The notes beneath the pieces were generated by a model. It was not told where the DNA came from. It was given only the letters and a program-made list of their open reading frames with translations, and ran no database searches. The position numbers were made by a program, and so were the translations under genes. Source: Tetrahymena elliotti 4EA (lineage: Eukaryota > Ciliophora > Oligohymenophorea > Hymenostomatida > Tetrahymenidae). Taken from it: a DNA stretch of 64,000 nt. The DNA lies in contig JH720368.1 of assembly GCA_000231825.2 (NCBI GenBank), positions 1-64,000 of the forward strand. Direction: 5' to 3'. Shown piece after piece: positions 13,601 to 25,273 of this stretch (position 1 is the first letter of the stretch; the number at the start of each line of letters is the position of its first letter).

Positions 13601-15825
13601 TTAGCATAAACTCTCCTCGTAATATTCGAGGAGAAATGGTGAAAGAAATATTGTAAAATTATGATCTTAAAAGTAGCTAGTAAATTCCCGAAGCAGGAGG
13701 AGATGAATAAAATTAAAACCTTTCTAAATTCAATATTAACTCATTTTAAAATTTACCAATTGATTATGTTACTCCTTTTAATATTTAGACTCCAAATACT
13801 GATTAATAGAATGAAGCTATGATAAAAATATAAAATTTATTATCCCCTCATATTAATTTTAACAAGAGTCATGATTTTTCTAATTAAAAGAGCTAAAGTA
13901 AAATTAAGAACTTCTTTTCCTCTCAGAGATTTTCATTAGATTCAAAATATATTTTATATGATGAAAATACTCCTTAAAGCAATAAAAGTATTCCTTAAGA
14001 AATCAATCATGATAATTAAAAAATGTTAATTAATAAAAAATCTTCATTTTAAATTAAAACAAATGAAAAAGAAAGAGATTCAGTTGTAATTCATAATTAA
14101 AATGATGAAAAATGCAATACCTAACCCAAGCTCAAGCAAAAAAGAATTTAGAGTGCACATCCTAAGATTGGAAATAGTACAACTTTTAAAGAAACAAGCC
14201 ATTAGAAATTTGTAATATTCCCTACACCTAATCTTCAAAGTAAATAAGAAGCATCTAAGAAGATTTAAAGTGTAGTTAGTCTGACTAATTTAAATTCAGA
14301 ACGTTTATGCGTTAATAATACAAAATATTTTTAAGAATAAGAGTAAGAGTCTCCAGGTCTTTTTTTTAAACCATAGAATAACTAAAATAATGTATAAGGC
14401 TAATTGTTAACAAATCTTTAATTAGGTAAATTTGCTCTTAGCACAATTTATTAAGATAGGACCATCTAAAATAAAAGCGAGATATAAAATGAGTCTCCTA
14501 CAGCAAGATAGCAAATTTTAATTACTTAAAGCCAATAAATTGAAAATAATAATGAGAGAATGCAATAATAATCTTAAAATATTCCTTAGAATGCTTCCAA
14601 TTCAACAAAAAAAAATGCCCAAAACACTAACAAATCTAAATCTATTTGCTCTTCTGAATTTTAATAAATAAATTTAAATAAAAAGTAATTGTAATCAATA
14701 ATGAAATCAAATTCAGCTAAAAAAGTTAGTTATATGCAAAGCAATAAAACTTTCTCATTACTAAACCAAAATAAATCATAAAATCCATAATCCTTAATAA
14801 TTGATGGCAGCACTATGGCTTATGGGATAAATGCATCAAAAACAAAAGAGTCTATAGAATAATCTTCAAACATCAATTAAATTGATAATAAGACCAACAA
14901 CTTAGAGCAAAATTAAAATATACCTGTAGAATAAATGCCAGACTCTCATAGATAAAATTTAGGTTCTGAAAAATAAGTTAAAGATTAAAATAAAGAAGAC
15001 TTGTAGCAGGTAAAAACTAATTTAAATATTGTTTTATCTAAAGATGTATAAACAAAATAAGCCCCATATATTAATATATAAGTATCTAAAAATTAAAATG
15101 AAAATGTTTAACAACAAGATTTTAATAATAGTTAAACATTATAAAAGAGAAAAAGACCTTAAAGCAGTCTTATAGGTTCATCTCTAACTTAATCAACTAA
15201 CAATTTAAAATTTATGCTGTAATCTCCTGATAGAGTAAGTAGAAAAGATTTAGCTATTTCCCATTTATGCTCACCGATTAGTGTTAAAGATTTTAAGCTA
15301 GGTTTTGAGAATTTTTATAGTGGCACAAATACAAGTAAATAATTCAAAATGAGCTACTTAAGCACTCCTATGAATATTTAATAGTAAAATCAAAGTACTT
15401 AATAAACTAATGAATTTAAATATGAAATAAGCAATCTACCTTAAAATGTAAATCTCACAAATAATAAATAAAACTTGGTCCATAGCTCTACATAAATCAA
15501 CTCAAACCCTCTACCGTTTTAAGAATTATTATACTATCCATCTAGTCGTAGTTAAGTTACTTCCCCACTTAATTAAAATTTTGGTATGCTTCGTCCTAAA
15601 TCTGGTAAAGTTAATTTCTCAAACAAAGTAAATGATGCTTAATCTAAAAATATTCATATGGATAAGCTTAGATTTTTGAAAAAAGACTTGGAAATTAAAG
15701 ACCCTTTTAAAAATAACACAAAATAGTTTAAAAAATTAATATCTGTTTCAACAAGAAACTTTAATTAGTAATAGACTCCTAAGTCATTATCTTAAATCCC
15801 AGCTCAATAATTAAAAGCTGATTGA
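10688..15825 (+). CDS. Soluble protein with two cyclic-nucleotide-binding domains and a long disordered tail
   Basis: Eight exons: 10688-10867, 11017-11203, 11285-11650, 11854-11937, 12118-12632, 12680-12934, 13012-13298 and 13365-15825. All phases agree, giving about 1444 aa ending TGA. The first cNMP domain begins with a beta-roll (YKYYIILKGSVFVQIP, about 127-142). It resumes after a roughly 190-residue S/Q-rich insertion with a full phosphate-binding cassette, FGEIALMNNARRTAS (about 343-357), including the Glu and Arg that contact cyclic nucleotide. The second domain (about 400-530) has YFGQEEI and a degenerate cassette, so binding there is doubtful. A coiled coil follows (about 545-650), then about 800 residues rich in Q, N and S. 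There are no membrane segments or kinase domain, so a PKA-regulatory-like or CNBD-type scaffold is inferred; the partner is unknown. Confidence 0.8.
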
Positions 15826-16498
15826 TTAAAATAGTTAATAAATTTATTCATAAATCAAACATTCTCCTGAATAAATTATTTTAATATTTTGAAAAACTAA
15901 ACACTAACAAATTATTATTTTTTAAAAATAAGTCTTCTATGATTCTCTTTATAAATACTTACAAAAATATATTTCTTCATAAATAAGAGTTATTTATTAT
16001 AAAATCAATCAATTTTCGATACTCTAAACTTTTTAAATATCTTAAAATCCTAAGAATTTTTGTTTAAATTTTAAATTTCATTTTGAAAACATCATATTTT
16101 ATTAATCCTTGAATTTAAAAAATTTTAAATAAGAATAAACTCACACTCAAAATATTTCATAATTTATTTGAAAAATAAATCCATAATTAAACCCTTAATT
16201 CTTATTTCAATAAAACGAAATGAAGAACAATATTTTATTTAAAATATAAATTTAATTGAATTCAATTAATTTAACATTAAAATGGCTTAGAAATTTTCTT
16301 TTTTTTTCTTCAAAAATTCCTAACTTTTTTATTGATATCATCAAAACATATTTTGAGTAAAAATCTCCTCATTTAATAGTACCAAAATCAAAGAATTCTA
16401 CACCCATAAGCAGAATTTTGAGTTCTCGTGATGTATTTGAAATTCATAAAAAAAGTTAAACTCAAAAATTTATTTAAAAATAAATCAGATTGTAGTGT
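15826..16498. other. Intergenic, AT-rich
   Basis: 3' flank of the cNMP-binding gene up to the transposon end. Nothing recognisable on either strand. Confidence 0.6.
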
Positions 16499-16504
16499 GT
16501 AGGG

Positions 16505-16520
16505 CATCTAACTTCTTAAA
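16505..16520 (+). repeat. Left terminal inverted repeat
   Basis: CATCTAACTTCTTAAA, the exact reverse complement of 17763-17778. It is preceded by TAGGG, whereas the other end has TATGA between GGG and CATCTAAC, suggesting a 5-nt loss here. Confidence 0.75.
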
Positions 16521-16628
16521 AAGAGAATATTACTGTTAAATTAAATCAATAGTCTTATATTATATACAATTATATATGAGAATACTCTATATATATGATG
16601 GTCCTCCTTGATTATTATATACACTCAG

Positions 16629-17565
16629 TCATCTCTCTTTAGCACTATCATAGTATTTTTATATAAATTTTTTAAAACTTTCTTCAAAGCCAATTGAGTA
16701 GACTTTTTCCAATAATTAATCTTTTGTAGTAATTGTATTATATTCTTTTAGAATTAGTCTTTGAATCTTGATGAAATAACTTTCTATTGGTGACAGTTCA
16801 ACTCCTTTTGGGGGCCTATCAAAGACCTCAACCTTGTTTGGCTAAAAGTTCAAGTGTTTTCTTAGCAATGTGTCCTTTTGCTTAATCTTGTTGGAAAATG
16901 CCACTATATGAGGAACCTTTTTTGTTTTTGATTGTTTAAGATATTTTTGGAGAGAATATTGTTCCTATAATACTCCTCATCAATCCAAGAGGCACTCTTC
17001 CACTTGATAGACTTAACCCCATATTGGTATGAAATATCCATCTGTTAATGCTAATGCTCAGTGGATGAGATTTCTATTCTTTTCTGAACCTGATATTTGG
17101 CTAATCTTCACTATCCCTTTTTTTGACCAGGTGAATACCATTGTTTGTTAAACAGATGTTACTCTTATCTAAATAAAGTATCTTGTTGAGCTCCATTTTA
17201 TATATATTTTAGACAATTGAAATCTTTTTATTTATTCTTTTCAGTTATGCTTTACATAACCCTCTTCCTTCTGCTTATTAAACCATTTTTATTTTTTTTA
17301 TTGAGTACTCTTTAAATGGTTCTTGTGCTAAACCTCTTATTGTTCGCTTTTTTATCTTTTGATATATCAGAGGCTGTCTTATTTTGATATTCTTGGTTTT
17401 CTAATATTTTTTGCACTATTATTAGATTTACTTTTTATGTATTTGTAGACTGTTTATAGAGCCATTTTATTAGAGTCTACTTTGCATTACAACCAAGCTC
17501 ATGCATGACACACATATACCCTCTTTAGTATTCTGTGATTTGAGATCCTTATCCTAGGTTTTTAT
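16629..17565 (-). pseudogene. Tc1/mariner transposase remnant (DDE type), frameshifted
   Basis: Reading the minus strand with the ciliate code gives transposase-like blocks in changing frames. An N-terminal helix-turn-helix-like block contains GYMCVMHELGCNAKQTLIKW. Then come a first catalytic Asp block (KILYLDKSN), a GYFIPIWG block, a second Asp block (FQQDQAKGHIAKK), and finally PPKGVELSPIES with the catalytic Glu, ending at a TGA at 16629. The second Asp and the Glu lie about 34 residues apart across a frameshift, which suits the DD34E (Tc1) group. At least two frameshifts and an internal TGA separate the blocks, so no functional enzyme is encoded. The family call is firm; the exact borders are approximate. 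Confidence 0.75.
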
Positions 17566-17762
17566 TTAAAATTTTTCTCGTTTACTTATAATATACTTTT
17601 TATACCAAAATCAAAATTTTATTTTTCAAATTTTATTAGATTTCTATCAATTGAAACTATTTAATTTAATAATCTCTATCATATTCATGTAGTACTCTCT
17701 TCCTTCTATTAAACACATATACTACATATCCACTGAAGATAATATTGGCATTAAAAATATAC

Positions 17763-17778
17763 TTTAAGAAGTTAGATG
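17763..17778 (-). repeat. Right terminal inverted repeat
   Basis: Exact reverse complement of 16505-16520. Outside it lies TCATACCCATTA, compatible with an element end next to a TA target site. Confidence 0.75.
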
Positions 17779-17788
17779 TCATACCCAT

Positions 17789-18236
17789 TAATATAAAACT
17801 TCAATATTTCATACATCTATCTTAACAATGAAGTTATGAATGAGAAACTGATTTGTTTTTACTAGAAATAAATTATTAATTTAAGTTTAAAAAACATAAA
17901 AAATGTTCATAATCTATACTCCAACTAAATGTTTCATAAATGACTAAAATAATCAAATTAAAGATTATCAAGAATTTGAAATCTCACATTTTCCAAAATT
18001 TCATTTTCTAATTTTTTTTTTTTGATAAATAGAAAAGAGATTTAAAGTATTTTTAAAAATATATCTAAAGGGGTAAAGGGGGAAACTTTTGTAACTAAAA
18101 AAATTCAAGAAATATAAATCCTAAATTTGTAAAAACTATATTAATACTTTATTTAATTATTTTAATAAATTAGTAAACATTGAAGATATTTTTAATTATC
18201 TGAAATAAAAAAATGAAATAGAAGCAAGATTCTATT
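17789..18236. other. 3' flank of the K+ channel gene, present again at about 23560-23900
   Basis: AT-rich noncoding sequence. From about 17880 it resembles the sequence near 23560 onward in the same order and orientation, so it was part of the duplicated block described at 23560-24510. Confidence 0.55.
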
Positions 18237-21200
18237 TCAAAGGTTTATTTTTTTAGATGAGTTTTTATTGTTGTTAAGTTAAATTGTTTTTGATTTTTTA
18301 ATTTTCTAGATATTAGTAAATCTTTGCTATTTGATTAAATGATTTTAATTAAGTTTCTTAACTATGTTTGTAATATTGTTATGAGGAAAATAACAATTAA
18401 ACTCCCTAATAATATCAAAATCTTCACTCTACTTGTTTAACTCCAGATATTAACTTAACTCTTTATTTTCTATTGAATATATTTTCTAGAAATCTATTAA
18501 CTTTTTTTAATCTACATTCTATTCTTAATCTTTTTTAAGTTCGATAATTTAATTCTGTTTATTCTAAACTTCAGAATTTTATGTTAAGTTTTATTAATTT
18601 AAGTTAGCCTAAATTTATCTTTTCTAATTATTTTCAGGTGATACAGACATTTTTCTTATATTTGATTTTTAATTAATCTTTGGTATTATAGATTATGAAT
18701 TTTATATTTTAGGAGTGTTATTATTAATTGTATTAGGTTACAATTACTCGATCTTACTTGTTGGTTATTTAGAAAGAAGATATAGTAAATTATATGCTGT
18801 ACTAAATGATGTTTACTCATCCTGATCCAATTTATTTATCTATTAAACACTTTCTTCTGGGAATAAGTTGATAAGTTAGGAAATAGTTTATGGTGATTTT
18901 TGGTTTAAAACTTAAATTCTTTTAAATTTACTAATTGCATCAGAATATAACCTTTCATCTTAATGTACATCATTAATATTTAAATTTTCATTATTAGTTA
19001 AATAGTAAGAAAGTTCTCCACTAGAAGCAATTAATAAATCTGAAAATTTATTTGTTAATTTAAATTTCTCTACTTCTAAGTTATTCTAAAACTCTTTATT
19101 TTACTATTCAATAGGTTTGTTTTCATTAGGAACTTATTTAACTTCCCTTATTAGTGGGATATCTGTTTAGCCTTATTTTTTGTTTGATGGTTGAGATAAT
19201 TAATAATGCCTATTTCTTTTCATTTTAAGTAGCTCTTTTGCTTTAGTTTCAAAGTTTTTTCTTTCAATTTCTTCTTGTTCGTCCCTTTAAAATTAAAAAT
19301 ATTTTAAATTCCATTCATTTTATCAAATTGATAAATAAAAATATAATTTAAAACTATATCTTATATTACTTATTATCCATAGATTGAAGTGAAGTTAATC
19401 CTACATATTTTTAAACTTATTCTTCTTATTTATTTCGCTCTTCTTTAGATTCCTCAGAAACCCACTCAATAAGATTATTTTATTCCAAAAATTTAATCAT
19501 ACCATCCTCTACTAGCACCTAATTACTAAGGGTATTAAATTTACTTTTTTCAGATTTTCTTTTGAAATTCTGCTTTATGCTTTTTAGATTTTTTATGTAA
19601 ATATTATACAGCTTAAGCTTATTGGGTTCATATTATATGTAAGGACATTAACCCACTAGATGCCTGCTACTTTGACAAGAATAACAATATAATTTACATT
19701 CTTAATAATTTTTATGCTAAAGTAATCTATCTTTTATATCTTAGTAGATCTCTCTATCTTTAGGAAACTCTTATATTGTTTCAAAAAAATCTTGAAAAGA
19801 TAGAGATTATATTCTAGATATTCCTTTGCTTCTAACACTGTAAGTTGGAGCTTGATCCTAGACTAGAAATTCTGCTAATCCGAAAGTTGAATCCTTTTCT
19901 AAAATACAATAAGACTTAAATGAATCAAAACTAGTATATTTTTCTTAGCAAGGGCTAAGACAAATCTCAACTTCACCCTCCACTATAAAATAAATATTTG
20001 GGTCTTTGATTTGATTTCTTTTTATGATTTCTTCTTCAGGAGCTTTTAAAATTTTTAAAACAAGTTTAAACAAAGAAAAATTAATTTTTAATTTATATTA
20101 CCATAGTTATTTTCTTTTACCTTTAAGGTTAATCTTTAAAGAAAACCTCTAGAAAAATGGTTTTCAAATATTTCTATTTTTTTTAAAGTTTTATAAAAAA
20201 TATCCTTTTAGAGATCCTCTATAATATTAGGACTTAAAGATTGTAAAGATTTTGATATTTTCTCACTATTGATATACCCTTCCTTATAAATATACTCCAA
20301 GTAATTTCTAGCCCTGTTAATAAAGCATTTGATAATAAATATAACTATTTGATAAAAGTTTCAAATTTATTTTAATTTATTGTAAGCTCTCTATTTTACA
20401 TTTAGAATTAAAAGAAAAATAAAATATCCTAAATAATCCTAAGAAATTTCTTAAAAACGTTTATCTAAAAGCACTCATATCTTCATTATTAAGGATTTAT
20501 AGTATTGATTTTTGGAATTGAATTTTATTTTGGTAAATAATACATACCTACTCTAAATAATTTGGCTTACTTGTCTTTGATTCATGTAATAGTTTATATC
20601 ACTTAGTTGTGTTCTTAATTAGTTATTTAGCTTGTAATATTCATCTAATATATTATTCATTCTATTTATTGTATAACATAAAACTCCAGTTGAAGTGAGA
20701 GACAAAAAAATAACAAAAATTCTTTCATTATCATTATTGGCTACTATCTCTCCATAACCAATAGTTGTAATTGAAATAGCACAAAAGTAAAGAGAAGTAA
20801 TATACATAGTCATTACATCTTATATATCCATTTCTTTCATCCATGATATATTATCTTTAGAGTTATTGTAATTATATTTACCTAGAATATACCAAGCGCA
20901 ACAAAGAAAGTGGATAAATTAAATAATTTCTGTCAATAATATAGTTATGGAAAAAATTAATTTGATTTTGATATTAAATTAATTATTTACTTTGTATTTA
21001 TTAACAAGATTATGAAATTAAGGAAATTTAAAGAAGAATAGGAATTAAAAGGGATCCCCATTTGGGATGAATAACCCAGTTAATGCAATAACTTCAGTCA
21101 TAAAGGCCTTTTGAAAGTAATGCTTTAGAATCTGTTTTCTTTAGCTAATTTAAATACCCCTTTCATAATATAAGAGATTAAACTAGATAAGTATATTTAG

Positions 21201-22325
21201 AATAAATATAATTTAACTTGCTAAATCTAGATATTCCATGTTCAAACAACACCCGTAAGAAAAATTAAATGATATGTAAAGTGTTTAAATAAAAATCAAG
21301 AGTGCATTTATTATATCCCAAGCAATTATGAATGGATTAGTAGGATAAAATAGTGGAAAATCTATTACTGAAAGAATAGAATTAAAAGTAACAAAACACT
21401 TTATAATGCACTAATGAACTGGCTTCCATATAACCTTTAGCTATTTTTTAGTTATTAAAAACCTCTTTTTTAGCTATCTTATAGTTTTATTTTTATTGTA
21501 GCTTTAAACCTGCTTTTTATGGCTAATTTAGAGAGCACTTTAATCCATTTCTTCAATTCCCTTAGCACCCTTATCATTGATAATTTATATCTAGTTTTTT
21601 TATAATAAATCAGGATTTCTAAAAATTAACTACTTTTTCAAGTGATACTTAAATTTTGCTATTAATCCTACTATTAAAAAGAAGTTTTTTTACCAGTATT
21701 GTTTTCTATTTTAGTTACAATTATTAGTAGGAATAAGTGAATCAGCTGCAAATTACTTTTCCTTTATTTCAGTTAAATATTAATTTTTTACTTCAACTTC
21801 ATTTTTTTATTTTTTTGATATTTAAAAATCATACTTTCCCATTTAATCCGCACTTTCTATTTGGTAAGATTCCTAATTTAATTCATTTATTTAGCTAAAG
21901 CTTTTAACTTCTTCAAGTGTTTGTGAACTTTCATTATGAATATATTTGTTATCTTGGTTAAAACCTTTTTATTGAGAAGATGAAGGTTTATTTTGTTAAG
22001 CATTTTGCACATAGACTGACTTTTGATAATTTTTTTATGGAAACTAAGAAGAATTATTGTTAAATTTTGATCTCACTGATTCTATATCCCCTATTTCATC
22101 TGTCTAAAATCTTTTATTGTTTAGTTAGTTAAAAGATGTAGAATTATTTTATTCTAAAAGCTATCTCCTGTAGTCTTCTCCAAATCTTATACCACTTTTT
22201 TCTAAAACATCATCTCCAAAAGTCATTTATTAGGGATTTCTGTGAATATTTTATGTTATATCTAAGTTAATTTCTGAATTATTTATGTCTTGTAATATTT
22301 TTTAATCATTTTTTTGGTTAAGCAT
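18237..22325 (-). CDS. Cyclic-nucleotide-gated K+ channel with C-terminal zinc knuckle
   Basis: Minus-strand exons 22325-20548, 20313-20102, 20042-19370 and 19284-18237, phases consistent, give about 1236 aa ending TGA. After a roughly 300-residue Q/S-rich N-terminus come six hydrophobic segments. A pore helix follows with selectivity filter TTIGYGE (GYG about 523-525), diagnostic of K+ selectivity. A C-linker (YLEYIYKEG) leads into a cNMP-binding domain (NIYFIVEGEVEI, then a cassette-like FGLAEFLVQ). Next is a CX2CX4HX4C knuckle (Cys783, Cys786, His791, Cys796) and a Q/N/K-rich tail. It should be a plasma- or ciliary-membrane channel. The S4-like segment (FKFPQFHNLVNKYK) lacks regularly spaced arginines, so voltage sensing is doubtful. 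Introns are 20314-20547, 20043-20101 and 19285-19369. Confidence 0.88.
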
Positions 22326-23559
22326 TTTCCTTATTAAGAGTTTTTAAAAGTTGTTTATTTAAAAAAAGATTTACAAAAAAGGAAAGAAAGTTAGTTTGCT
22401 ATATTTAAACTAAAAGTAATTAATAATTAGATATTTTAGAAATTTCATTATAATTCTTCAATTAATTTTATTTAATAGAGAACTTAATATAAATTTATTC
22501 AATTTACAACCCTAATAATTCTTTTGCTTAAATTTTAATTGAAAAATAATTTTTGAAAAAATAAATTAAAATTTTTCACCTTCATTATTACTTGAAATTT
22601 GAAGTACTTTTGGAATAAATTTGAAGCTAATCACGTTGAAAGAAAATTCTCTCAAATCAGTAGTCTCATCTCTAAAAAAAGGAAATGTTAAAGCCAGATT
22701 TGATAAGCAAACTCTTATTTTTTATAATAAATTTGAGTTAGTAAATAAATAAATGAAACCTTATTAAAAGAATTAAAAATAATCAATTGTATGCATTTAT
22801 CTATTTAAAATTGTGTAATTTTTATTTTTTTAAAATCTAATTAGAAATTATATTGAAAAATATAGACACTAATTAAATAATAGGTAAAAAATAAGAGAAC
22901 AAAAATTTATCAATACCAATATAAAGCCCATTCGAATATTTTCAAGCAAAGAACAGCTCTTTATGGATATGAAAAGATGTGGAAAAAAATTTATTTGAAA
23001 ATATTTTTCTGATTATTATTTTTTTATTTTGTTTCTGAAAATTTTTTTCTTTTAATTTTTATCTAAAATTTATCTAGCCTTATTTTATCTCTTTTTTCTT
23101 TGATGTTAAAATAATTTTATATTTTTGTAATTGTAAATAGAATATGAAAATTGATTTTAAACTAATAATTTGATCATAAATTTAATAAGAAAATAGTTCA
23201 AAAATATTATAAAATTTAAATATTATTGAAAGGATAAGATTTTTTTGTTTTTGAATATAATAAATATTTTTCATTGTTTTAAATACTATAAAAATACTTG
23301 TTTATGGAGGATAACAAGTAAAAATGTCTTGCAAGATGAAATTAAGCTACTTTTTATTTTCTTTATTGCATATACATAATAAATTTTACCCCTAAATTCT
23401 TAATTTTTTCTTTCAAAATTTGGCAAAAAACCTCAATTAAAAAGTTTATTTAAAAATTTCTTCAAATAATGGTATCCCAAATATCATAGTCTTAGGTTAT
23501 GAATGGTTTATAGTTTAGTTAGTTTAATTTTGTAAAAAATAAAGAATTATAAACACTTA
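22326..23559. other. Upstream region of the K+ channel gene
   Basis: AT-rich; contains the channel promoter side. On the minus strand, 22560-22672 reads as a protein-like stretch (TTDLREFSFNVISFKFIP) directly after a splice-acceptor-like CTTTTTTTAG. No partner exon is apparent. The rest shows nothing. Confidence 0.5.
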
Positions 23560-24510
23560 AAAATAATAGAAAAGATAAAAAATATTATTAATTTAATCTC
23601 GAACTAAAAAATTTTATAAATAACTAAAACAATCAAATTAAGTGATGATAAGAAGTTTTAATACTAGAATTCACTAAACTTCATAATTTTTTTTACAATA
23701 TAAAATAGAAAGAAGACTTTTAATAAATTAAACAATCTTAAAATCATAAAATAAACAAATTTGAAAGAAAAGAAATCTCTAATTTGTTTCATATTAATAC
23801 TTTATTTAATTTTTCCAATTAGTAAATATTTAAGATATTTTTTATTATATGAATTAATACAATAGGATAGAAGCAAATTTCTAACTCCTTTCAAAGATTT
23901 ATTTTTTTAGTTGAAATTTTTTGGTGTTAAGCTTAATTATTATAGGTTTTTACTTTCCTGAATAATAGTAAATTTTTGCTAATTTGATTAATTTATTTGG
24001 TAAAAGCTTTTAATTTCTTCAAAATTTTGTGAATTTTGATATTCAATATATTTGGAATTTAGGCTAAAATCTTTTAATAAAGAAGATGCAGCTTTGTTTT
24101 ATTACTAACTTTAGACATATACTGGTTTATGATAACTTTTTTGAGGAAATTCAGAAGAGTTGTTTCAAAATTTTGATCTCAGAGATTCTATATCCCCTAT
24201 TTCATCTACCTAAAACCTTTTCTTTTTTATCCAGTTAAAAGATAAGGGATTATTATATTTTAAAAGTGATCTCCTCTAGTCTTTCTCTAATTTGAATGGA
24301 GATTTTCTATTACGTTTGTTTATTTCTTTCTAAAAAAATTTTTGCTTTTTTCAATTTATTTGTTTAACAATGCTTTTAAATAAAAAGTAATTAAAAATTA
24401 AATAGTTCACTCATCTCATTTCTTTAATTAATTTTATTTAATTGTTGAGAAATAAAATAAAAAATTTTTTGCTTAAATTTCAATGAAAATAAAAAAAGTA
24501 TTTACTTTAT
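23560..24510 (-). pseudogene. Decayed, internally deleted copy of the K+ channel gene
   Basis: Two blocks match the neighbouring channel locus in the same orientation. About 23560-23990 resembles 17880-18355 (3' flank and last codons). About 24005-24500 resembles about 21895-22545 (codons for roughly the first 140 residues plus 5' flank). For example, the sequence encoding DEIGDIESVRSKF is nearly intact near 24175-24215. The central 3.5 kb, with membrane segments, pore and cNMP domain, is missing, with the junction near 23995. Many indels break the frame. This looks like a tandem duplicate that lost its middle, not a functional gene. Confidence 0.7.
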
Positions 24511-25273
24511 TTTGAAATAATAAAAATAAATCTAAATACTGATAAAATAGTTTTTTTTAATTAAAAGCAACATTTAATATGCAATAATCTAAATTATTTG
24601 TTTAGAAATAAGTCTTAACTTGATTTGTAATTTTGATTTAAAGAACAAAATTTATTTGTTTGGTTTTGTGGAGTTTTAGGGTTTAGTATAAAAACTTATT
24701 TATTTTTAGTTTAATAATAAAGAGACTTAGAAAAAAAAGAGTGAAAAGAAAAAATAAATTTAGAGTAAATTGATTGATAAAAATTTTCAACAAATATTAT
24801 TTCATTAAAAAAATAATAGTTAAAATAATATCTGAAATTAGAGTACAAAAGAAGGTAGAATAAATAAATAAATAAATTATTTAGTTCGGATATATTAGAA
24901 TGAAAATTGCATTTCGAGTAAATTTTTCTCAATAAATCTATATATTAATTATGATTAGAGAGATGCAAAGTAACTTAGGACCTAAATTTGTTTTATAACA
25001 GGGAGAGAAGAAAAAACTAATGTTATTTATGTATACAATAAGGCTAAATGAAATAGTATATAATATAATACTCTTAAATGCAAACTAATATAAATTAGAT
25101 AGAGAGATAGTTAAGGGTTTTTACTATTCAATATTAAATAAAAGAAAACTTAATAGGAAAAAAAATAATTAAAAAATTAATAAAATATCAACTAAAATCT
25201 AAATTTTAAAAAAAACTACCTAAATATACAAATAAACAAACAAGCCAAGCAAAGTTTTAGAGTACAAAAAAAC
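24511..25273. other. Promoter-side region of the PP2C gene
   Basis: AT-rich, no coding pattern. A-rich sequence leads into the PP2C start. Confidence 0.55.

Larger units (their letters stand above)
16499..17788 (-). mobile_element. Decayed Tc1/mariner-family transposon with inverted terminal repeats
   Basis: A 16-bp perfect inverted repeat bounds the element: CATCTAACTTCTTAAA at 16505-16520 and its reverse complement at 17763-17778. The repeats extend imperfectly outward through GGG and TA at both sides, as expected for TA-target elements. The enclosed 1.29 kb is the usual size of a Tc1/mariner element and carries a broken transposase on the minus strand. GC content is visibly higher than in the flanking intergenic DNA. 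Its end lies about 450 bp from the stop of the neighbouring K+ channel gene. Confidence 0.75.

Noticed and set aside
24711..24932. 73-codon ORF rich in F, Y, N and S
   Set aside because: Composition equals random A/T sequence, with no neighbouring exon or motif.
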